From Alteromonas sp. IB21 (GTDB lineage Bacteria > Pseudomonadota > Gammaproteobacteria > Enterobacterales > Alteromonadaceae): a DNA stretch of 64,000 bases. Under the pieces are notes generated by a model, which was not told where the DNA came from, made no database searches, and saw nothing but the letters and a program-made list of their open reading frames with translations. The stretch's first letter is position 1, and each line of letters opens with the position of its first letter. The translations under genes and the position numbers were made by a program. Positions 25,250-35,160 of this stretch are shown in pieces. Where the stretch lies: assembly GCF_016405965.1 (NCBI RefSeq), contig NZ_JAEFCD010000001.1:258530-322529 (forward strand), in the 5' to 3' direction.

Positions 25250-27484
25250 TTACTTAATGGGTTTACGCGCATACCGTTTTAGAAGGCTCGGAACATCTAA
25301 AATAAGTGCAATTCCACCGTCTGAAGTAATGGTTGCTCCCGCCATGCCAGGTGTACCCTGTAACAAAGCGTCAAGCGGTTTTATTACCACCTCTTCTTGA
25401 CCTATTAGCGCGTCTACTACGAATCCGACTTGCTGTGTACCTATTTGTACAACAACCACGTGACCTTTGTCTCTTTCAATATTTTTAGGGCCACGAATCA
25501 ACCATTCGCCGAGGAAGAACAACGGAATTGCTTTCGAACGAACTATCATTGTTAGTTGGCCATCGACCGTGTTGGTCTTCTTGATGTCCATGTTTATTAT
25601 TTCGTTCACCGCACCTAATGGTAACGCAAAGGTTTGTTTTCCTACAACAATCATTAGTGTAGGAAGAATGGCTAATGTCAAAGGTACTTTGATATCAAGC
25701 CGCGTGCCTTTACCTAGCTGCGAATCGATATTTACCGTACCGTTAAGCTGATTAATTTTTGTCTTAACCACATCCATGCCCACACCGCGACCAGAAATAT
25801 CACTGATTTCTGTCTTAGTAGAGAAACCTGGAGCAAAAATTAGGTTAAATGCTTCAACATCAGACATTCGTGCCGCTGCGTCCGCATCTAACACGCCACG
25901 ACTTATCGCTATCTCCTTAAGCTTCTCGGGGTCCATGCCCTTACCGTCGTCTTCAATCGTAAGAAGAATGTGGTCACCTTCTTGAGACGCTGCCAGTTGA
26001 ACAGTTCCCATTCTTGGCTTGCCAGCTGCGGCGCGATCATCCGGCATTTCAATGCCGTGGTCTACCGAGTTTCTCACCAAATGCACCAGCGGATCGGCCA
26101 GCGCTTCAACCAAGTTTTTATCTAAATCAGTTTCTTCACCTACAAGCTCAAGCGTTATTTCTTTCTTTAAGCTTCTTGCAAGGTCTCGCACAACGCGAGG
26201 GAAGCGGCCAAATACCTTTTTGATTGGCTGCATGCGCGTTTTCATCACCGCACCCTGCAAGTCGCCAGTGACGACGTCTAGGTTAGCGATCGCTTTCGAC
26301 ATGCTTTCATCGTTGCTATTAATACCTAGGCTTAGCAAGCGGTTTCGAACCAGAACAAGCTCCCCTACCATATTCATGATCTGGTCAAGGCGTTTGGTAT
26401 CAACCCGCACCGTTGTTTCAGCTTGAGGCCCAGAAGCAGCCGCCTTCTTATCATCCTTTTTAGGCGGAGCACTGGCCGCTTTTGTTGACGCGCTTGGGGC
26501 AGAGGGTGCTGGTGTACTTGGCGCAGGATTTGGTTTTGGTGCTGACTGTTTCGCTTTTTGAACAGCTTCCGTCGCTGCTTTGTCGACAGGCGGCTCTACC
26601 GGCTTAGGCGCTTCACCTAACTTAGTAGGGCCTTGACCTGACCCGTGTAACTGATCAAGAAGTGCTTCAAATTCGTCGTCAGTAATTTCTTCATCACTGC
26701 TTGCGCTTGTCGGTGCTGATGCAACCTGCGCTTTTGGCTCAGCAGCTGGCGCTTCGCTGGCGCTGAATTGGCCTTTGCCATGTAAATCGTCTAACAGCGC
26801 TTCAAATTCTTCATCGGTAATATCGTCGCTATCGCTTGCTGACGTCGCTGGCTTTGATGCTGACGTCGGAGGCGTTGCAGCCGTTGCTGATGGCGACCGG
26901 CCCGGTGCTGAAGAACCGTGCAGTTCATCGAGAAGCGCTTCAAATTCATCTTCGGTGATTTCGTCAATTCCACCACCACTGTCGCTACTGCTAGGCGCTT
27001 GTGCTGTAGGTTCTTCTATTACTAGCTCTAACTCATCTGCAACGGTTTCTTGTACAGGGGCGCTTGAAGAGTCAAATATGTTTTCGTCTGGCGTTTCAGG
27101 GCGACTCAGTTTATGAAGTGTATCAACTAACTGCGCGTCTGCAGGTTGCAGGGGCTCCTGAGCCTTTACTCGTTCGAACATTTCTACAACCACATCGGTG
27201 GCCTGCAGAATGATATCCATAAGTTCAGGGGTTAAGGTTCTTTGCCCGTTTCGCATCACATCGAATACGTTCTCTGCACCGTGACAAATTTCAACGAGTT
27301 CTGTGAGAGAAAGGAAACCTGCGCCTCCTTTTACTGTATGGTACCCTCGGAAAATTGCGTTTAGTAAATCCGCATCTTCCGGGTTGTTTTCAAGATCAAC
27401 GAGCTGTTCTTGTAATTGTTCAAGAATCTCTCCAGCTTCAACCAGAAAGTCCTGTAATATATCCTCGTCAACATCAAACGACAT
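25250..27484 (-). CDS. cheA: Chemotaxis histidine kinase CheA
   Basis: A 744-residue kinase of the chemoreceptor array. The HPt domain (1-130) carries phospho-acceptor H49 (FRGYHTVKGGAGFLS). The linker (130-355) is long, Pro/Ala/Ser-rich and holds three copies of an acidic motif ITxxEFEALLDxLHG (174-190, 220-236, 265-281). Dimerisation follows from about 358, then the ATPase domain (LVHLVRNSVDHGIE, DISGRGVGMDVVK) and a CheW-like P5 domain. A standard CheY-binding P2 domain is not evident. In Vibrio the linker region binds ParP, and parC and parP lie downstream here. It is transcribed with cheY and cheZ upstream. Confidence 0.97.
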   Translation of the reverse strand: MSFDVDEDILQDFLVEAGEILEQLQEQLVDLENNPEDADLLNAIFRGYHTVKGGAGFLSLTELVEICHGAENVFDVMRNGQRTLTPELMDIILQATDVVVEMFERVKAQEPLQPADAQLVDTLHKLSRPETPDENIFDSSSAPVQETVADELELVIEEPTAQAPSSSDSGGGIDEITEDEFEALLDELHGSSAPGRSPSATAATPPTSASKPATSASDSDDITDEEFEALLDDLHGKGQFSASEAPAAEPKAQVASAPTSASSDEEITDDEFEALLDQLHGSGQGPTKLGEAPKPVEPPVDKAATEAVQKAKQSAPKPNPAPSTPAPSAPSASTKAASAPPKKDDKKAAASGPQAETTVRVDTKRLDQIMNMVGELVLVRNRLLSLGINSNDESMSKAIANLDVVTGDLQGAVMKTRMQPIKKVFGRFPRVVRDLARSLKKEITLELVGEETDLDKNLVEALADPLVHLVRNSVDHGIEMPDDRAAAGKPRMGTVQLAASQEGDHILLTIEDDGKGMDPEKLKEIAISRGVLDADAAARMSDVEAFNLIFAPGFSTKTEISDISGRGVGMDVVKTKINQLNGTVNIDSQLGKGTRLDIKVPLTLAILPTLMIVVGKQTFALPLGAVNEIINMDIKKTNTVDGQLTMIVRSKAIPLFFLGEWLIRGPKNIERDKGHVVVVQIGTQQVGFVVDALIGQEEVVIKPLDALLQGTPGMAGATITSDGGIALILDVPSLLKRYARKPIK
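26642..26965 (-). repeat. Three diverged copies of an acidic 17-residue motif in the CheA linker
   Basis: The coding copies lie at about 26915-26965, 26777-26827 and 26642-26692. Each encodes a version of (E/D)ITxxEFEALLDxLHG, spaced 44-46 residues apart by Ser/Ala/Pro-rich spacers. The pattern indicates duplication of a short binding motif, probably a docking site for ParP or CheY. Confidence 0.85.
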
Positions 27485-27496
27485 GCGCCCGCTCCC

Positions 27497-28252
27497 CTAA
27501 AAACCTAAGCTAGACAAAAGATCATCTACGTCATCTTGGCCTGAAACGACATCATCTCGTTTTTCGGCGTCAATAATTGGGCCTTCTGCCTCTACACCAT
27601 CTATCTTATCGGCCTTAACACGAGATGGTTTAGTATGTTCTTCTCCATCGCGCTCGCCAAACATGGTAAGCATGTTGACTAAGCTGTCTTCCACCTCTTT
27701 TACAAGGTCAATGACGCGACGGATAACCTGCCCCGTTAAGTCCTGATATCCTTGCGCCATCAGTACTTCGGTAAGCAGTTTTGTAAGTTTAGCTGACTGG
27801 AGCGAACCGTCTTCTAATAATTCGTCTAAGTCGGCACATAATGCTTTGAATTCACCCAACTCAATTTGGCGATTCATTAACTTCTTCCATTCTGGCATTA
27901 CTTTATCAATACGCATTGAAAGCATTTCTGCTATTGGCATGCTCGCTTCAACGGCATCCATAGTAGTATTAGCTGCTTTCTCAGTTTCTTCAATAACGTA
28001 AGTCAGGCGGGACTGAGCATCCGGAATATCGTCGGTTGCTAAGTTTTTAATGCGATCGTCAATTTGAAAGTTGTTTAACGCGTCATGAAGTTGACGCGTC
28101 AGTTTTCCCACTTCAGCAAACAGCTCAACGTTTTCTTTCATTGATGCTGCTTCAAGTAGGGCATTGGCTGAAGCGTTATCACCTTCTTCAAGATAAGTAA
28201 CGAGTTGCTTGGCTTCTTCCAACGAAATTGGAACGTTTACATTCGTTGTCAT
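27497..28252 (-). CDS. cheZ: CheY-P phosphatase CheZ
   Basis: A 251-residue protein that speeds dephosphorylation of CheY. The long four-helix core includes the catalytic block MAQGYQDLTGQVIRRV; D171 and Q175 match E. coli D143 and Q147. The C-terminal tail DDVDDLLSSLGF is the CheY-binding peptide, after a flexible linker. It is somewhat longer than E. coli CheZ (214) because of the linker. It lies between cheY and cheA in the same operon. Confidence 0.96.
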   Translation of the reverse strand: MTTNVNVPISLEEAKQLVTYLEEGDNASANALLEAASMKENVELFAEVGKLTRQLHDALNNFQIDDRIKNLATDDIPDAQSRLTYVIEETEKAANTTMDAVEASMPIAEMLSMRIDKVMPEWKKLMNRQIELGEFKALCADLDELLEDGSLQSAKLTKLLTEVLMAQGYQDLTGQVIRRVIDLVKEVEDSLVNMLTMFGERDGEEHTKPSRVKADKIDGVEAEGPIIDAEKRDDVVSGQDDVDDLLSSLGF

Positions 28253-28286
28253 CCAGTAAACCTCATTTATCTGGTGAGCGTCTGGA

Positions 28287-28670
28287 TCAACCTAAACGTT
28301 CGAAAATTTTGTCTAATTTTTCTTTAAGTGTTGCAGCTGTGAACGGTTTAACTACGTACCCGTTCACACCGGCCTGTGCTGCGGCAACGATTTGTTCTTT
28401 TTTGGCTTCAGCAGTTACCATTAGAACAGGCAAATGTTTGAGCTTGTCGTCTGCTCGAATTGCGCGAAGCAAGTCGATACCTTGCATGCCGGGCATGTTC
28501 CAGTCAGTAACAACGAAATCAAAATCACCTTGTTGCAACATAGGCAGTGCTGTGCTTCCGTCATCCGCTTCTTGGATGTTGGCAAAACCTAAGTCTTTAA
28601 GAAGGTTTTTGATGATACGTCTCATGGTAGAAAAATCATCAACCACAAGAATTTTCATACTTTTGTCCAA
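28287..28670 (-). CDS. cheY: Chemotaxis response regulator CheY
   Basis: A 127-residue single-domain receiver that, when phosphorylated by CheA, binds FliM and FliN to change flagellar rotation. It has the acidic pair in [11 protein letters not shown], phospho-acceptor D56 ([12 protein letters not shown]), T/S in VTAEAK and Lys in [23 protein letters not shown] chose TTG 28670 ([10 protein letters not shown]), because GGAGG lies five bases before it; the ATG at 28658 four codons later is the alternative. It follows fliA by 24-36 bases. Confidence 0.95.
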   Translation of the reverse strand: MDKSMKILVVDDFSTMRRIIKNLLKDLGFANIQEADDGSTALPMLQQGDFDFVVTDWNMPGMQGIDLLRAIRADDKLKHLPVLMVTAEAKKEQIVAAAQAGVNGYVVKPFTAATLKEKLDKIFERLG

Positions 28671-28706
28671 AATAGCCTCCAATGAGGGGTTAATTGTTAT
28701 TAATTT

Positions 28707-29438
28707 CTATTCTTCGTCAGCCTGCCACGACTTCATTCGTGATTTGAGTTTTAACATGGCCTGACTGTGAATTTGACTGACTCTTGACTCACTTACGTCA
28801 AGAACCTCACCAATTTCTCGTAAATTCAATTCTTCATCATAGTATAAAGAAAGCACAATCGCTTCCCGTTCAGGTAGCGTTGTAATTGCTTGAGCAAGTG
28901 CTTTTTGAAAAGCGCCCTGCATCAAGTCTTCCAGCGGCGCATCACTGCCTCTGCTTTGCTCAGTAGTGATTACGTCCTCCGACACGCCCAAGTCTTCTAT
29001 ACCAACGAGCTTTCCGGCATTCACTTCATTGAGCATTTGATGATAATCCTGCAAGCTTACATTAAGCTTTTCAGCAATATCAGCATCTCTTGCATCTCTT
29101 CCGGTCTCACCTTCTACTTGAGATATGGCTTCCGAAATTGCGCGTCCGTTACGGTGGACTGAACGAGGGGTCCAGTCTCCTTTGCGTATTTCATCGAGCA
29201 TTGCACCGCGAATACGAATCCCCGCAAAGGTTTCAAAACTCGCCCCCTTAGAGCCGTCGAAGTTCCGTGCAGCTTCTAACAGGCCAATCATGCCTGATTG
29301 GATAAGGTCATCAACAAGAACACTTGCAGGCAATCTTGCCATCAAGTGATGCGCTATACGCTTAACCAATGGCGCATGTCTTTCGACTAACTGCGACTTA
29401 TCGGTTTGTTGTTGATAAGCGGCTGCCTTGCTATTCAA
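28707..29438 (-). CDS. fliA: Flagellar sigma factor FliA (sigma-28)
   Basis: A 243-residue sigma-70-type factor that transcribes late flagellar genes. Regions are clear: LVERHAPLVKRIAHHLMARLP and DDLIQSGMIGLLEAA (region 2), RIRGAMLDEIRKGDW (2.3-2.4), and YYDEELNLREIGEVLDVSESRVSQIHSQA (4.2 HTH). Its ATG overlaps the stop of flhG by four bases (ATGA). Its position after flhF-flhG and before cheY matches Vibrio-type clusters. Confidence 0.97.
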   Translation of the reverse strand: MNSKAAAYQQQTDKSQLVERHAPLVKRIAHHLMARLPASVLVDDLIQSGMIGLLEAARNFDGSKGASFETFAGIRIRGAMLDEIRKGDWTPRSVHRNGRAISEAISQVEGETGRDARDADIAEKLNVSLQDYHQMLNEVNAGKLVGIEDLGVSEDVITTEQSRGSDAPLEDLMQGAFQKALAQAITTLPEREAIVLSLYYDEELNLREIGEVLDVSESRVSQIHSQAMLKLKSRMKSWQADEE

Positions 29439-30301
29439 CGCTGATTTCCTACTGCTTTTTCTGCAACAAGTTGTTCAATAAAAAATTCTAAGTGTCCGCC
29501 TGGTTGAGCGGGAATGGGCCATGACATTGCTCTACTTGCCAGCTGTGTTATCGCCACTGCGGCTGGAGAGCCTGGAAAGGCATCCACGATAGCCGTTTGT
29601 TTTCTTACGGCTTTGCGAATATTTTCGTCAAATGGAACCGTTGCCACTAATTCTAGTGCAACATCCAAAAAACGCCCTGTGACTTTACTTAATTTACTAA
29701 ATAATTCTTGGCCTTCACGCACATCGCGAACCATATTAGCCACCACCTTGAAGCGAAAAACACCGTGCTCACGATTCAATATCTTTATTAAGGCGTAGGC
29801 ATCCGTTAGGGATGTAGGCTCATCGCACACCACCACCACGATGTCTTGAGAAGCTTTTGAGAAGCTCAACACCATGTCTGAAATTCCCGCTGCCGTGTCG
29901 ACAATTAACACATCTATAGGCGTTCTTAACTCGCTAAAAGCGCGAATCAAACCTGCGTGTTGAGTTGGCGATAACTCTGCCATCGACTGCGTGCCAGAGG
30001 TAGCTGGAGCGATTTTTATACCGTGCGGCCCAGTTACAAGAACATCGTCAAGGGTACATTCACCTGAAAGCACATGAGATAAGTTTTTCTCTACGCGAAG
30101 TCCTAGCATAACATCAACGTTTGCCAGACCGAGGTCCGCGTCAAGTACCATGACTCGCTTACCCTGCTTCGCCATAGCGATAGCGGTATTGAGAGTAATA
30201 TTTGTTTTACCTACGCCACCTTTGCCTCCGGTGACGGCGATAACCTTGATTAACCGTGATTGCTTCATTTTTCTTAAGCTACTCGCTTGATCGTCAATCA
30301 T
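29435..30301 (-). CDS. flhG: Flagellar number regulator FlhG (FleN), MinD-like ATPase
   Basis: A 288-residue MinD/ParA-type ATPase that limits flagellar number, acting against FlhF and restraining FlrA/FleQ. The N-terminus carries an activator-helix-like SSLRKMKQSR (with the DQAxxLR-type signature as DQASSLR), then KGGVGKTNITLNTAIAMA and MVLDADLGLANVDVMLGL. Walker B is VLIVDTAAGIS. The start overlaps no upstream gene; the gap to flhF is six bases, and its stop overlaps fliA. Confidence 0.95.
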   Translation of the reverse strand: MIDDQASSLRKMKQSRLIKVIAVTGGKGGVGKTNITLNTAIAMAKQGKRVMVLDADLGLANVDVMLGLRVEKNLSHVLSGECTLDDVLVTGPHGIKIAPATSGTQSMAELSPTQHAGLIRAFSELRTPIDVLIVDTAAGISDMVLSFSKASQDIVVVVCDEPTSLTDAYALIKILNREHGVFRFKVVANMVRDVREGQELFSKLSKVTGRFLDVALELVATVPFDENIRKAVRKQTAIVDAFPGSPAAVAITQLASRAMSWPIPAQPGGHLEFFIEQLVAEKAVGNQR

Positions 30302-30306
30302 ACTGC

Positions 30307-31737
30307 TTATGCTGTTTTAATTGCGTTGTTAACACTAGTATGATTCAAACCGTACTTTTTATAAAGCTTTGCAGCAGCGGAAACTAAAGATTTCGCTTCT
30401 GCAATCTTAATGTCTTCAGGCACTTTCTGACCATCGGTGACATAACTAACCGGTAGTTGGTACTCAACCGCAGCGCTCAATACCTCTCCCAAAGAGTAGC
30501 ATTCATCTAACTTCGTGAAAATACAGCCACTTAATTCAATATCATCATACGCTTGGATAATTCTTTGAAGCGCCGGATATTGAGTATTGGCTTGCGCAAC
30601 CAAATATTTTTTCACTTTAGGCATTTGACCATTGTCAAATTGCTTAATCTGTTTAATTAATCGACTGTCTCGCTGACTAAACCCTGCCGTATCGATTAAT
30701 ACTAGTCGCTTATGGCGAAGTTGGAATAATAAATCAGCTAACTCTTCACTAGTCTGCGCCTTTCTCACTGTACAGCCAATGATTTTTCCGTATGTCGCTA
30801 GCTGCTCATAGGCAGCAATTCTATACGTATCTATGGTGATCATAGCGACGGACTCTGCACCATACTTCTGCGCATAACGGGCAGCTAATTTGGCAACCGT
30901 TGTTGTTTTACCGGTTCCAGTAGGACCAACCAATGCAACCGCGCCCTGTGAGCTAAGTATATCGTTCCCCGTCACATTTATGCGATTAGCCAATAGGTTA
31001 AGAAGATATACCCACGCGTCACGCTCATTATAGTGTGCGGGTGTGTAATTAATTAACTGGTTAGCAAGTGCACTGCTCAGCCCCATGTCAACTAAACGCG
31101 TGGTCAGGTATTGATGAACCGGTTTTTGACGCTTGTTTTTGGCTTCCATAAGGTCAGCAACTTGGTATTGCAGGACGTCGCGTAGTGACGCAAGTTCTTC
31201 TTTTATCTGCGCAAGTTCTGCCGATTGTGTCAACGGCGCTTCGCCAATGCTTGACGCTTGATGATCAGGAAAGGGTAAGTCGTGAGTACGGTGACTAGCG
31301 GTGTGTTGGCTCTCCACATCATCGATAAATGCATCTGAAAAATCCAAATGTGACGCTATCTCGTTGGCGTGCTTAGCATTAGCTGACATAGGTTGAGGAC
31401 GTCGCTGGGTGTGGTTTTCAGCAGCGCTAGATGAAGGCCCTTGATTGGCTGTCGCAGCTGCAGCCCCATGCTGCTTTTCTAATAACGCTTTTAAGCTGTC
31501 AGGGCCGTCATCGCCAATAATTTCACTTAAGCTAGGCATGGCTTTTTGACCTGGCGCTTTTGACGCTGATTTCGACGCTGTGAGTTTCGCTTCCGGCTCT
31601 TTATCGTAAGCTGCAACAAGCTCGATACCATCAGCCACTTTGCGGTTTGACATGATAACTGCATCACTGCCCAACTCTGCTTTAACTTGGCTTAACGCCT
31701 CACGCATATCTTTGCCGAAGAAACGTCTTATTTTCAT
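30307..31737 (-). CDS. flhF: Flagellar biosynthesis GTPase FlhF
   Basis: This is a 476-residue SRP-type GTPase that sets the polar site of flagellum assembly. The N-terminal basic domain begins MKIRRFFGKDMREALSQ and is followed by a variable, low-complexity stretch (about 80-180). The NG domain has GPTGTGKTTTVAKLAARYA, TIDTYRIAAYEQL, LIDTAGFSQRD and TKLDE. The ATG at 31737 has GGAGAGG nine bases before it; a longer in-frame start lacks this. It sits between flhA and flhG. Confidence 0.96.
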   Translation of the reverse strand: MKIRRFFGKDMREALSQVKAELGSDAVIMSNRKVADGIELVAAYDKEPEAKLTASKSASKAPGQKAMPSLSEIIGDDGPDSLKALLEKQHGAAAATANQGPSSSAAENHTQRRPQPMSANAKHANEIASHLDFSDAFIDDVESQHTASHRTHDLPFPDHQASSIGEAPLTQSAELAQIKEELASLRDVLQYQVADLMEAKNKRQKPVHQYLTTRLVDMGLSSALANQLINYTPAHYNERDAWVYLLNLLANRINVTGNDILSSQGAVALVGPTGTGKTTTVAKLAARYAQKYGAESVAMITIDTYRIAAYEQLATYGKIIGCTVRKAQTSEELADLLFQLRHKRLVLIDTAGFSQRDSRLIKQIKQFDNGQMPKVKKYLVAQANTQYPALQRIIQAYDDIELSGCIFTKLDECYSLGEVLSAAVEYQLPVSYVTDGQKVPEDIKIAEAKSLVSAAAKLYKKYGLNHTSVNNAIKTA

Positions 31738-31766
31738 TGCAACCTCTCCAATCACCCAGCGTCAGA

Positions 31767-33866
31767 TTATTGACCGACCGAACTGACTATTTTTATTTGT
31801 TTGTCATCAGGAACTTCTTGATACGACAGCACATGAAGCCCAACAACCGAATATTTTAAGAAGCGAGAGAGCACCGGTCTCAGCATACCAGATGTTAGAA
31901 GCACAGCAGGCTCACCTTCTAACTCTTGTTGCTGACTGGCTTGTTGCAATGATTTTTGCAACTTATCTGCCAGACCTGGTTCAATACCAGCGCCATCTTC
32001 GCCACCTGCTTGAAGTGACTGGTGCAACATCTGTTCCAACTCTGGCGCCAAGGTTATGACAGGTATTTCTTTCGCCCCTTGAGTGATCTCTTGGACAATA
32101 AGTCGTTTCAGCGCAATACGCACCGCAGATACCAATACATCAGGGTCTTGGCTACGCGTACCATACTCACTCAGCGTTTGAACAATAGTTCGCATATCGC
32201 GAATAGGTACTCCCTCAAATAACAAAGTTTGGAGCACTTTCACCACTGTACTTAGCGGCAGGATATCCGGCACTAAACCTTCAACTAATTTAGGATGATG
32301 TTTGGCCAGCATATCGAGAAGCTGCTGTGCTTCCTCGTGACCAAGTAATTGATAAGCATTATTGGTCAGTAGCTGACTTAAATGGGTCGCTACCACGGTA
32401 GCGGCATCTACAACCGTATAACCTAATGTTTGCGCATGCTCTCGTTTATTCGGTTTGATCCATACTGCGTCTAGACCGAATGCAGGGTCCTTCGTTGCTC
32501 GCCCTTCTAATTTACCAAATACCTGCCCTGGGTTAATGGCAAGCTCTTCGTCGTGACTAATAACCGAATCACCAATAGTGACGCCTAACATGGCAATGGT
32601 GTATGTATTGGGCTCTAAATCTAAGTTATCGCGAATATGGACAGGAGGAATAAGAAAACCAAGCTCTTGAGACAGCTTTTTACGTACACCCTTAATACGC
32701 GTCAATAACTCACCACCTTGCGATTTATCAACAAGTGGAATAAGACGATAACCTACCTCTAATCCAATGGTATCGACTTGTTGCACATCGTCCCAGCCCA
32801 GTTCTTTGACTTCGGGGGTAAGCGTTTCGTTCTTTGCTACATTATCCGGTACTGAAGGTGCAGCAGCCTTTTTCCGAGCTTGAACGGTTTGAAAATAAGC
32901 AAAGCCCGCAATTAGGAAAGAAAAACCAAGAAACGCAATGTGAGGCATTCCTGGGATGATCCCCATGACAAATAGCACGCCTGAAGCTATATATAACGCC
33001 TGATTATTCCCTAACTGACCGCGTATTTCTTTACCCATCTCCTGAGACTCATTTTCGCGAGTAACGATAATTGCGGTGGCCACAGAAAGGAGTAATGATG
33101 GGATTTGAGCAACGAGCCCGTCACCAATGGTTAAAATAGTGTAGATTTCTATGGCATCTCCAAAAGAAAGGCCGTGTTGGATCATGCCTATAAAGAGCCC
33201 GCCAACAATGTTGATAAGCATTATAAAAAGCCCGGCAACCGCGTCGCCTTTCACAAACTTTGACGCACCGTCCATCGACCCGTAGAAATCCGCCTCTGCA
33301 GTAATTTCTTCACGGCGCTGGCGAGCCTGGTCTTGGTCTATATATCCTGCATTTAGGTCCGCATCGATAGCCATCTGCTTACCCGGCATAGCATCTAAGG
33401 TAAAGCGCGCACTTACTTCTGAAATGCGCCCTGCTCCCGCAGTGACTACTTTGAAGTTGATGATAAGTAAAATAGCGAAGACAACAATACCGACAGCGTA
33501 GTTGCCGCCGATAACCACAGCACCAAAGGCTTCAATTACCTTACCCGCAGCATCTCCACCTTCATGACCATAAAGCAATACAACCCGAGTTGATGCAACG
33601 TTCAAAGCAAGGCGAAGTACTGTTGCAATCAGCAAAACAAGAGGAAAAATCCCAAAATCTACAGGTTTTTTTGTGAGTACCGCTACCAGTATGATGACCA
33701 GAGACAGCGCAATATTAAAACTAAAAAGCACGTCTAATAAAAACGGCGGCATGGGTAAAATAACCATTCCCATGATTGCCAAAAGGACGATGGGCGCGCC
33801 TAGACCACTGGTAAAATTTTGCAGCTGATTTTTATCGAATCGCTGAAGATAACCGGATAACTGCAT
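31767..33866 (-). CDS. flhA: Flagellar export gate protein FlhA
   Basis: A 699-residue membrane protein of the flagellar type III export gate. The N-terminal half has about eight membrane helices with the conserved cytoplasmic FHIPEP-type loop (FTLDAMPGKQMAIDADLNAG). The C-terminal cytoplasmic domain (about 350-690) forms the nonameric ring binding chaperones. Two sigma-54-like elements precede it in the 163-base gap to flhB; the better one is at 33953-33967. It starts the flhA-flhF-flhG-fliA transcription unit. Confidence 0.97.
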   Translation of the reverse strand: MQLSGYLQRFDKNQLQNFTSGLGAPIVLLAIMGMVILPMPPFLLDVLFSFNIALSLVIILVAVLTKKPVDFGIFPLVLLIATVLRLALNVASTRVVLLYGHEGGDAAGKVIEAFGAVVIGGNYAVGIVVFAILLIINFKVVTAGAGRISEVSARFTLDAMPGKQMAIDADLNAGYIDQDQARQRREEITAEADFYGSMDGASKFVKGDAVAGLFIMLINIVGGLFIGMIQHGLSFGDAIEIYTILTIGDGLVAQIPSLLLSVATAIIVTRENESQEMGKEIRGQLGNNQALYIASGVLFVMGIIPGMPHIAFLGFSFLIAGFAYFQTVQARKKAAAPSVPDNVAKNETLTPEVKELGWDDVQQVDTIGLEVGYRLIPLVDKSQGGELLTRIKGVRKKLSQELGFLIPPVHIRDNLDLEPNTYTIAMLGVTIGDSVISHDEELAINPGQVFGKLEGRATKDPAFGLDAVWIKPNKREHAQTLGYTVVDAATVVATHLSQLLTNNAYQLLGHEEAQQLLDMLAKHHPKLVEGLVPDILPLSTVVKVLQTLLFEGVPIRDMRTIVQTLSEYGTRSQDPDVLVSAVRIALKRLIVQEITQGAKEIPVITLAPELEQMLHQSLQAGGEDGAGIEPGLADKLQKSLQQASQQQELEGEPAVLLTSGMLRPVLSRFLKYSVVGLHVLSYQEVPDDKQIKIVSSVGQ

Positions 33867-33952
33867 GGTTTGGTGTCTCTCTATCAGAAAATTGACGCTT
33901 TATGTAAATCTGAAAGGGAGTTTTCAACTAACGTGCCAGCTTTGTTAGTAAG

Positions 33953-33967
33953 GCAGTAAAGGTGCCA
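33953..33967 (-). promoter_or_regulatory. Candidate sigma-54 promoter of flhA
   Basis: The minus strand reads TGGCACCTTTACTGC, with GG and GC separated by the required 10 bases. It fits TGGCAC-N5-TTGC with one mismatch. The predicted start lies about 75 bases before the flhA ATG. A second element at 33924-33938 (TGGCACGTTAGTTGA) has a better -24 but lacks the -12 GC. Confidence 0.65.
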
Positions 33968-34029
33968 CTCAACGGCTAAAAATAGCGCTGTCGCTATTAT
34001 GGGTGAAGTAGTTCGGACAATAACGGTGA

Positions 34030-35154
34030 CTATCGACGATATTCAGGCGGAATGGGTAAATCTCGCTTGAGCGGTTTGGGCCGTTTGCCTTTTCCTGCAC
34101 TGTGCGCCCTCAATTGATACACATGAGCTAGTACCTGCGCTACCGCCATAAATAAGGCGTTGGGAATTTCATCATCCACTTCTGTTGAATAGAATATCGC
34201 GCGGGCTAACATAGGCGAAGGAATTAACGGTACATTGTTAGCGGTTGCGATTTTTCTAATATGCATCGCTAGTTCATCCGCACCTTTAGCCACAACCACA
34301 GGCGCTCTTAAACCCTTTTCATCATATTTTATGGCGACAGAGAAATGGGTGGGGTTAGTAACAACCACGTCAGCGTGCGGCACTTCCTGCATCATTCGCT
34401 TAGTTGCCGCTTGATATTGTAATCGACGAATACGCCCCTTCACCATAGGGTCACCTTCTGCGTTCTTTCTTTCGTCTTTGACCTCTTGTTTAGTCATCTT
34501 CATTTCTTTGTTGTGCTTATACATCTGATAAGGCACATCAATAAGCGCAATGGGGATCATGCCGCAAACTAAGATAAGAAATGCCCATTTGAGCATGTCA
34601 AGAGCATGAAAGATGTTGCCAGGATAGAGTTCCATATCTAGGTGCAGTGCTTCATCTTCGAAGAACAATAGCGCGCCAATGGCCATGCCGATGATAACCA
34701 CAACCTTGGCAATAGATTTCAATAGTTCTACCAAGCCATTGGTGCCAAACATGCGCTTAAACCCTTGAATAGGGCTCATTTTTGAACCTTTAGGCGCTGC
34801 GCCCTCCCACGTGAAATTATAGCCACCCAGGGCAATAGAGCCGTAAATGCCTGCAATCATCGCAACAACCATGTAAAGCAATACCGCAGGGCCTACCGCA
34901 GAAAACGCCTCACCCCAAGCGCCAAACATATGAGTGACATCATAGGTTTCGTCGCGAGAAAGAATAAACATGCGCTGGGTAAGCTTAAAAACAGATTCGG
35001 CAATCCAGCCTCCAACGAATAGAAACATGACGGCGCTGGCTATCAGCACCAGCGTGGTGGATAACTCACGGGAACGAGCCAGTTGCCCTTTTTTTCGGGC
35101 ATCTTCGAGTTTTTTCCCCGTGGGGTCTTCTGTTTTTTCGCTTGAATCTGCCAT
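34030..35154 (-). CDS. flhB: Flagellar export apparatus protein FlhB
   Basis: A 374-residue protein of the export gate that switches substrate class from rod/hook to filament. Four membrane helices (about 32-215) follow a basic N-terminus starting MADSSEKTEDPTGKKL. The autocleavage site NPTH is at 267-270 (VVVTNPTHFSVAIKYD). The C-terminal tail is basic and proline-rich. It is the last gene of the fliL-flhB run and lies six bases after fliR. Confidence 0.97.
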   Translation of the reverse strand: MADSSEKTEDPTGKKLEDARKKGQLARSRELSTTLVLIASAVMFLFVGGWIAESVFKLTQRMFILSRDETYDVTHMFGAWGEAFSAVGPAVLLYMVVAMIAGIYGSIALGGYNFTWEGAAPKGSKMSPIQGFKRMFGTNGLVELLKSIAKVVVIIGMAIGALLFFEDEALHLDMELYPGNIFHALDMLKWAFLILVCGMIPIALIDVPYQMYKHNKEMKMTKQEVKDERKNAEGDPMVKGRIRRLQYQAATKRMMQEVPHADVVVTNPTHFSVAIKYDEKGLRAPVVVAKGADELAMHIRKIATANNVPLIPSPMLARAIFYSTEVDDEIPNALFMAVAQVLAHVYQLRAHSAGKGKRPKPLKRDLPIPPEYRR

Positions 35155-35160
35155 TTTTAC

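Noticed and set aside
33924..33938. Second sigma-54 promoter upstream of flhA
   Set aside because: The -24 part TGGCACG is perfect but the -12 GC is replaced by GA, so the nearby element at 33953-33967 is preferred.
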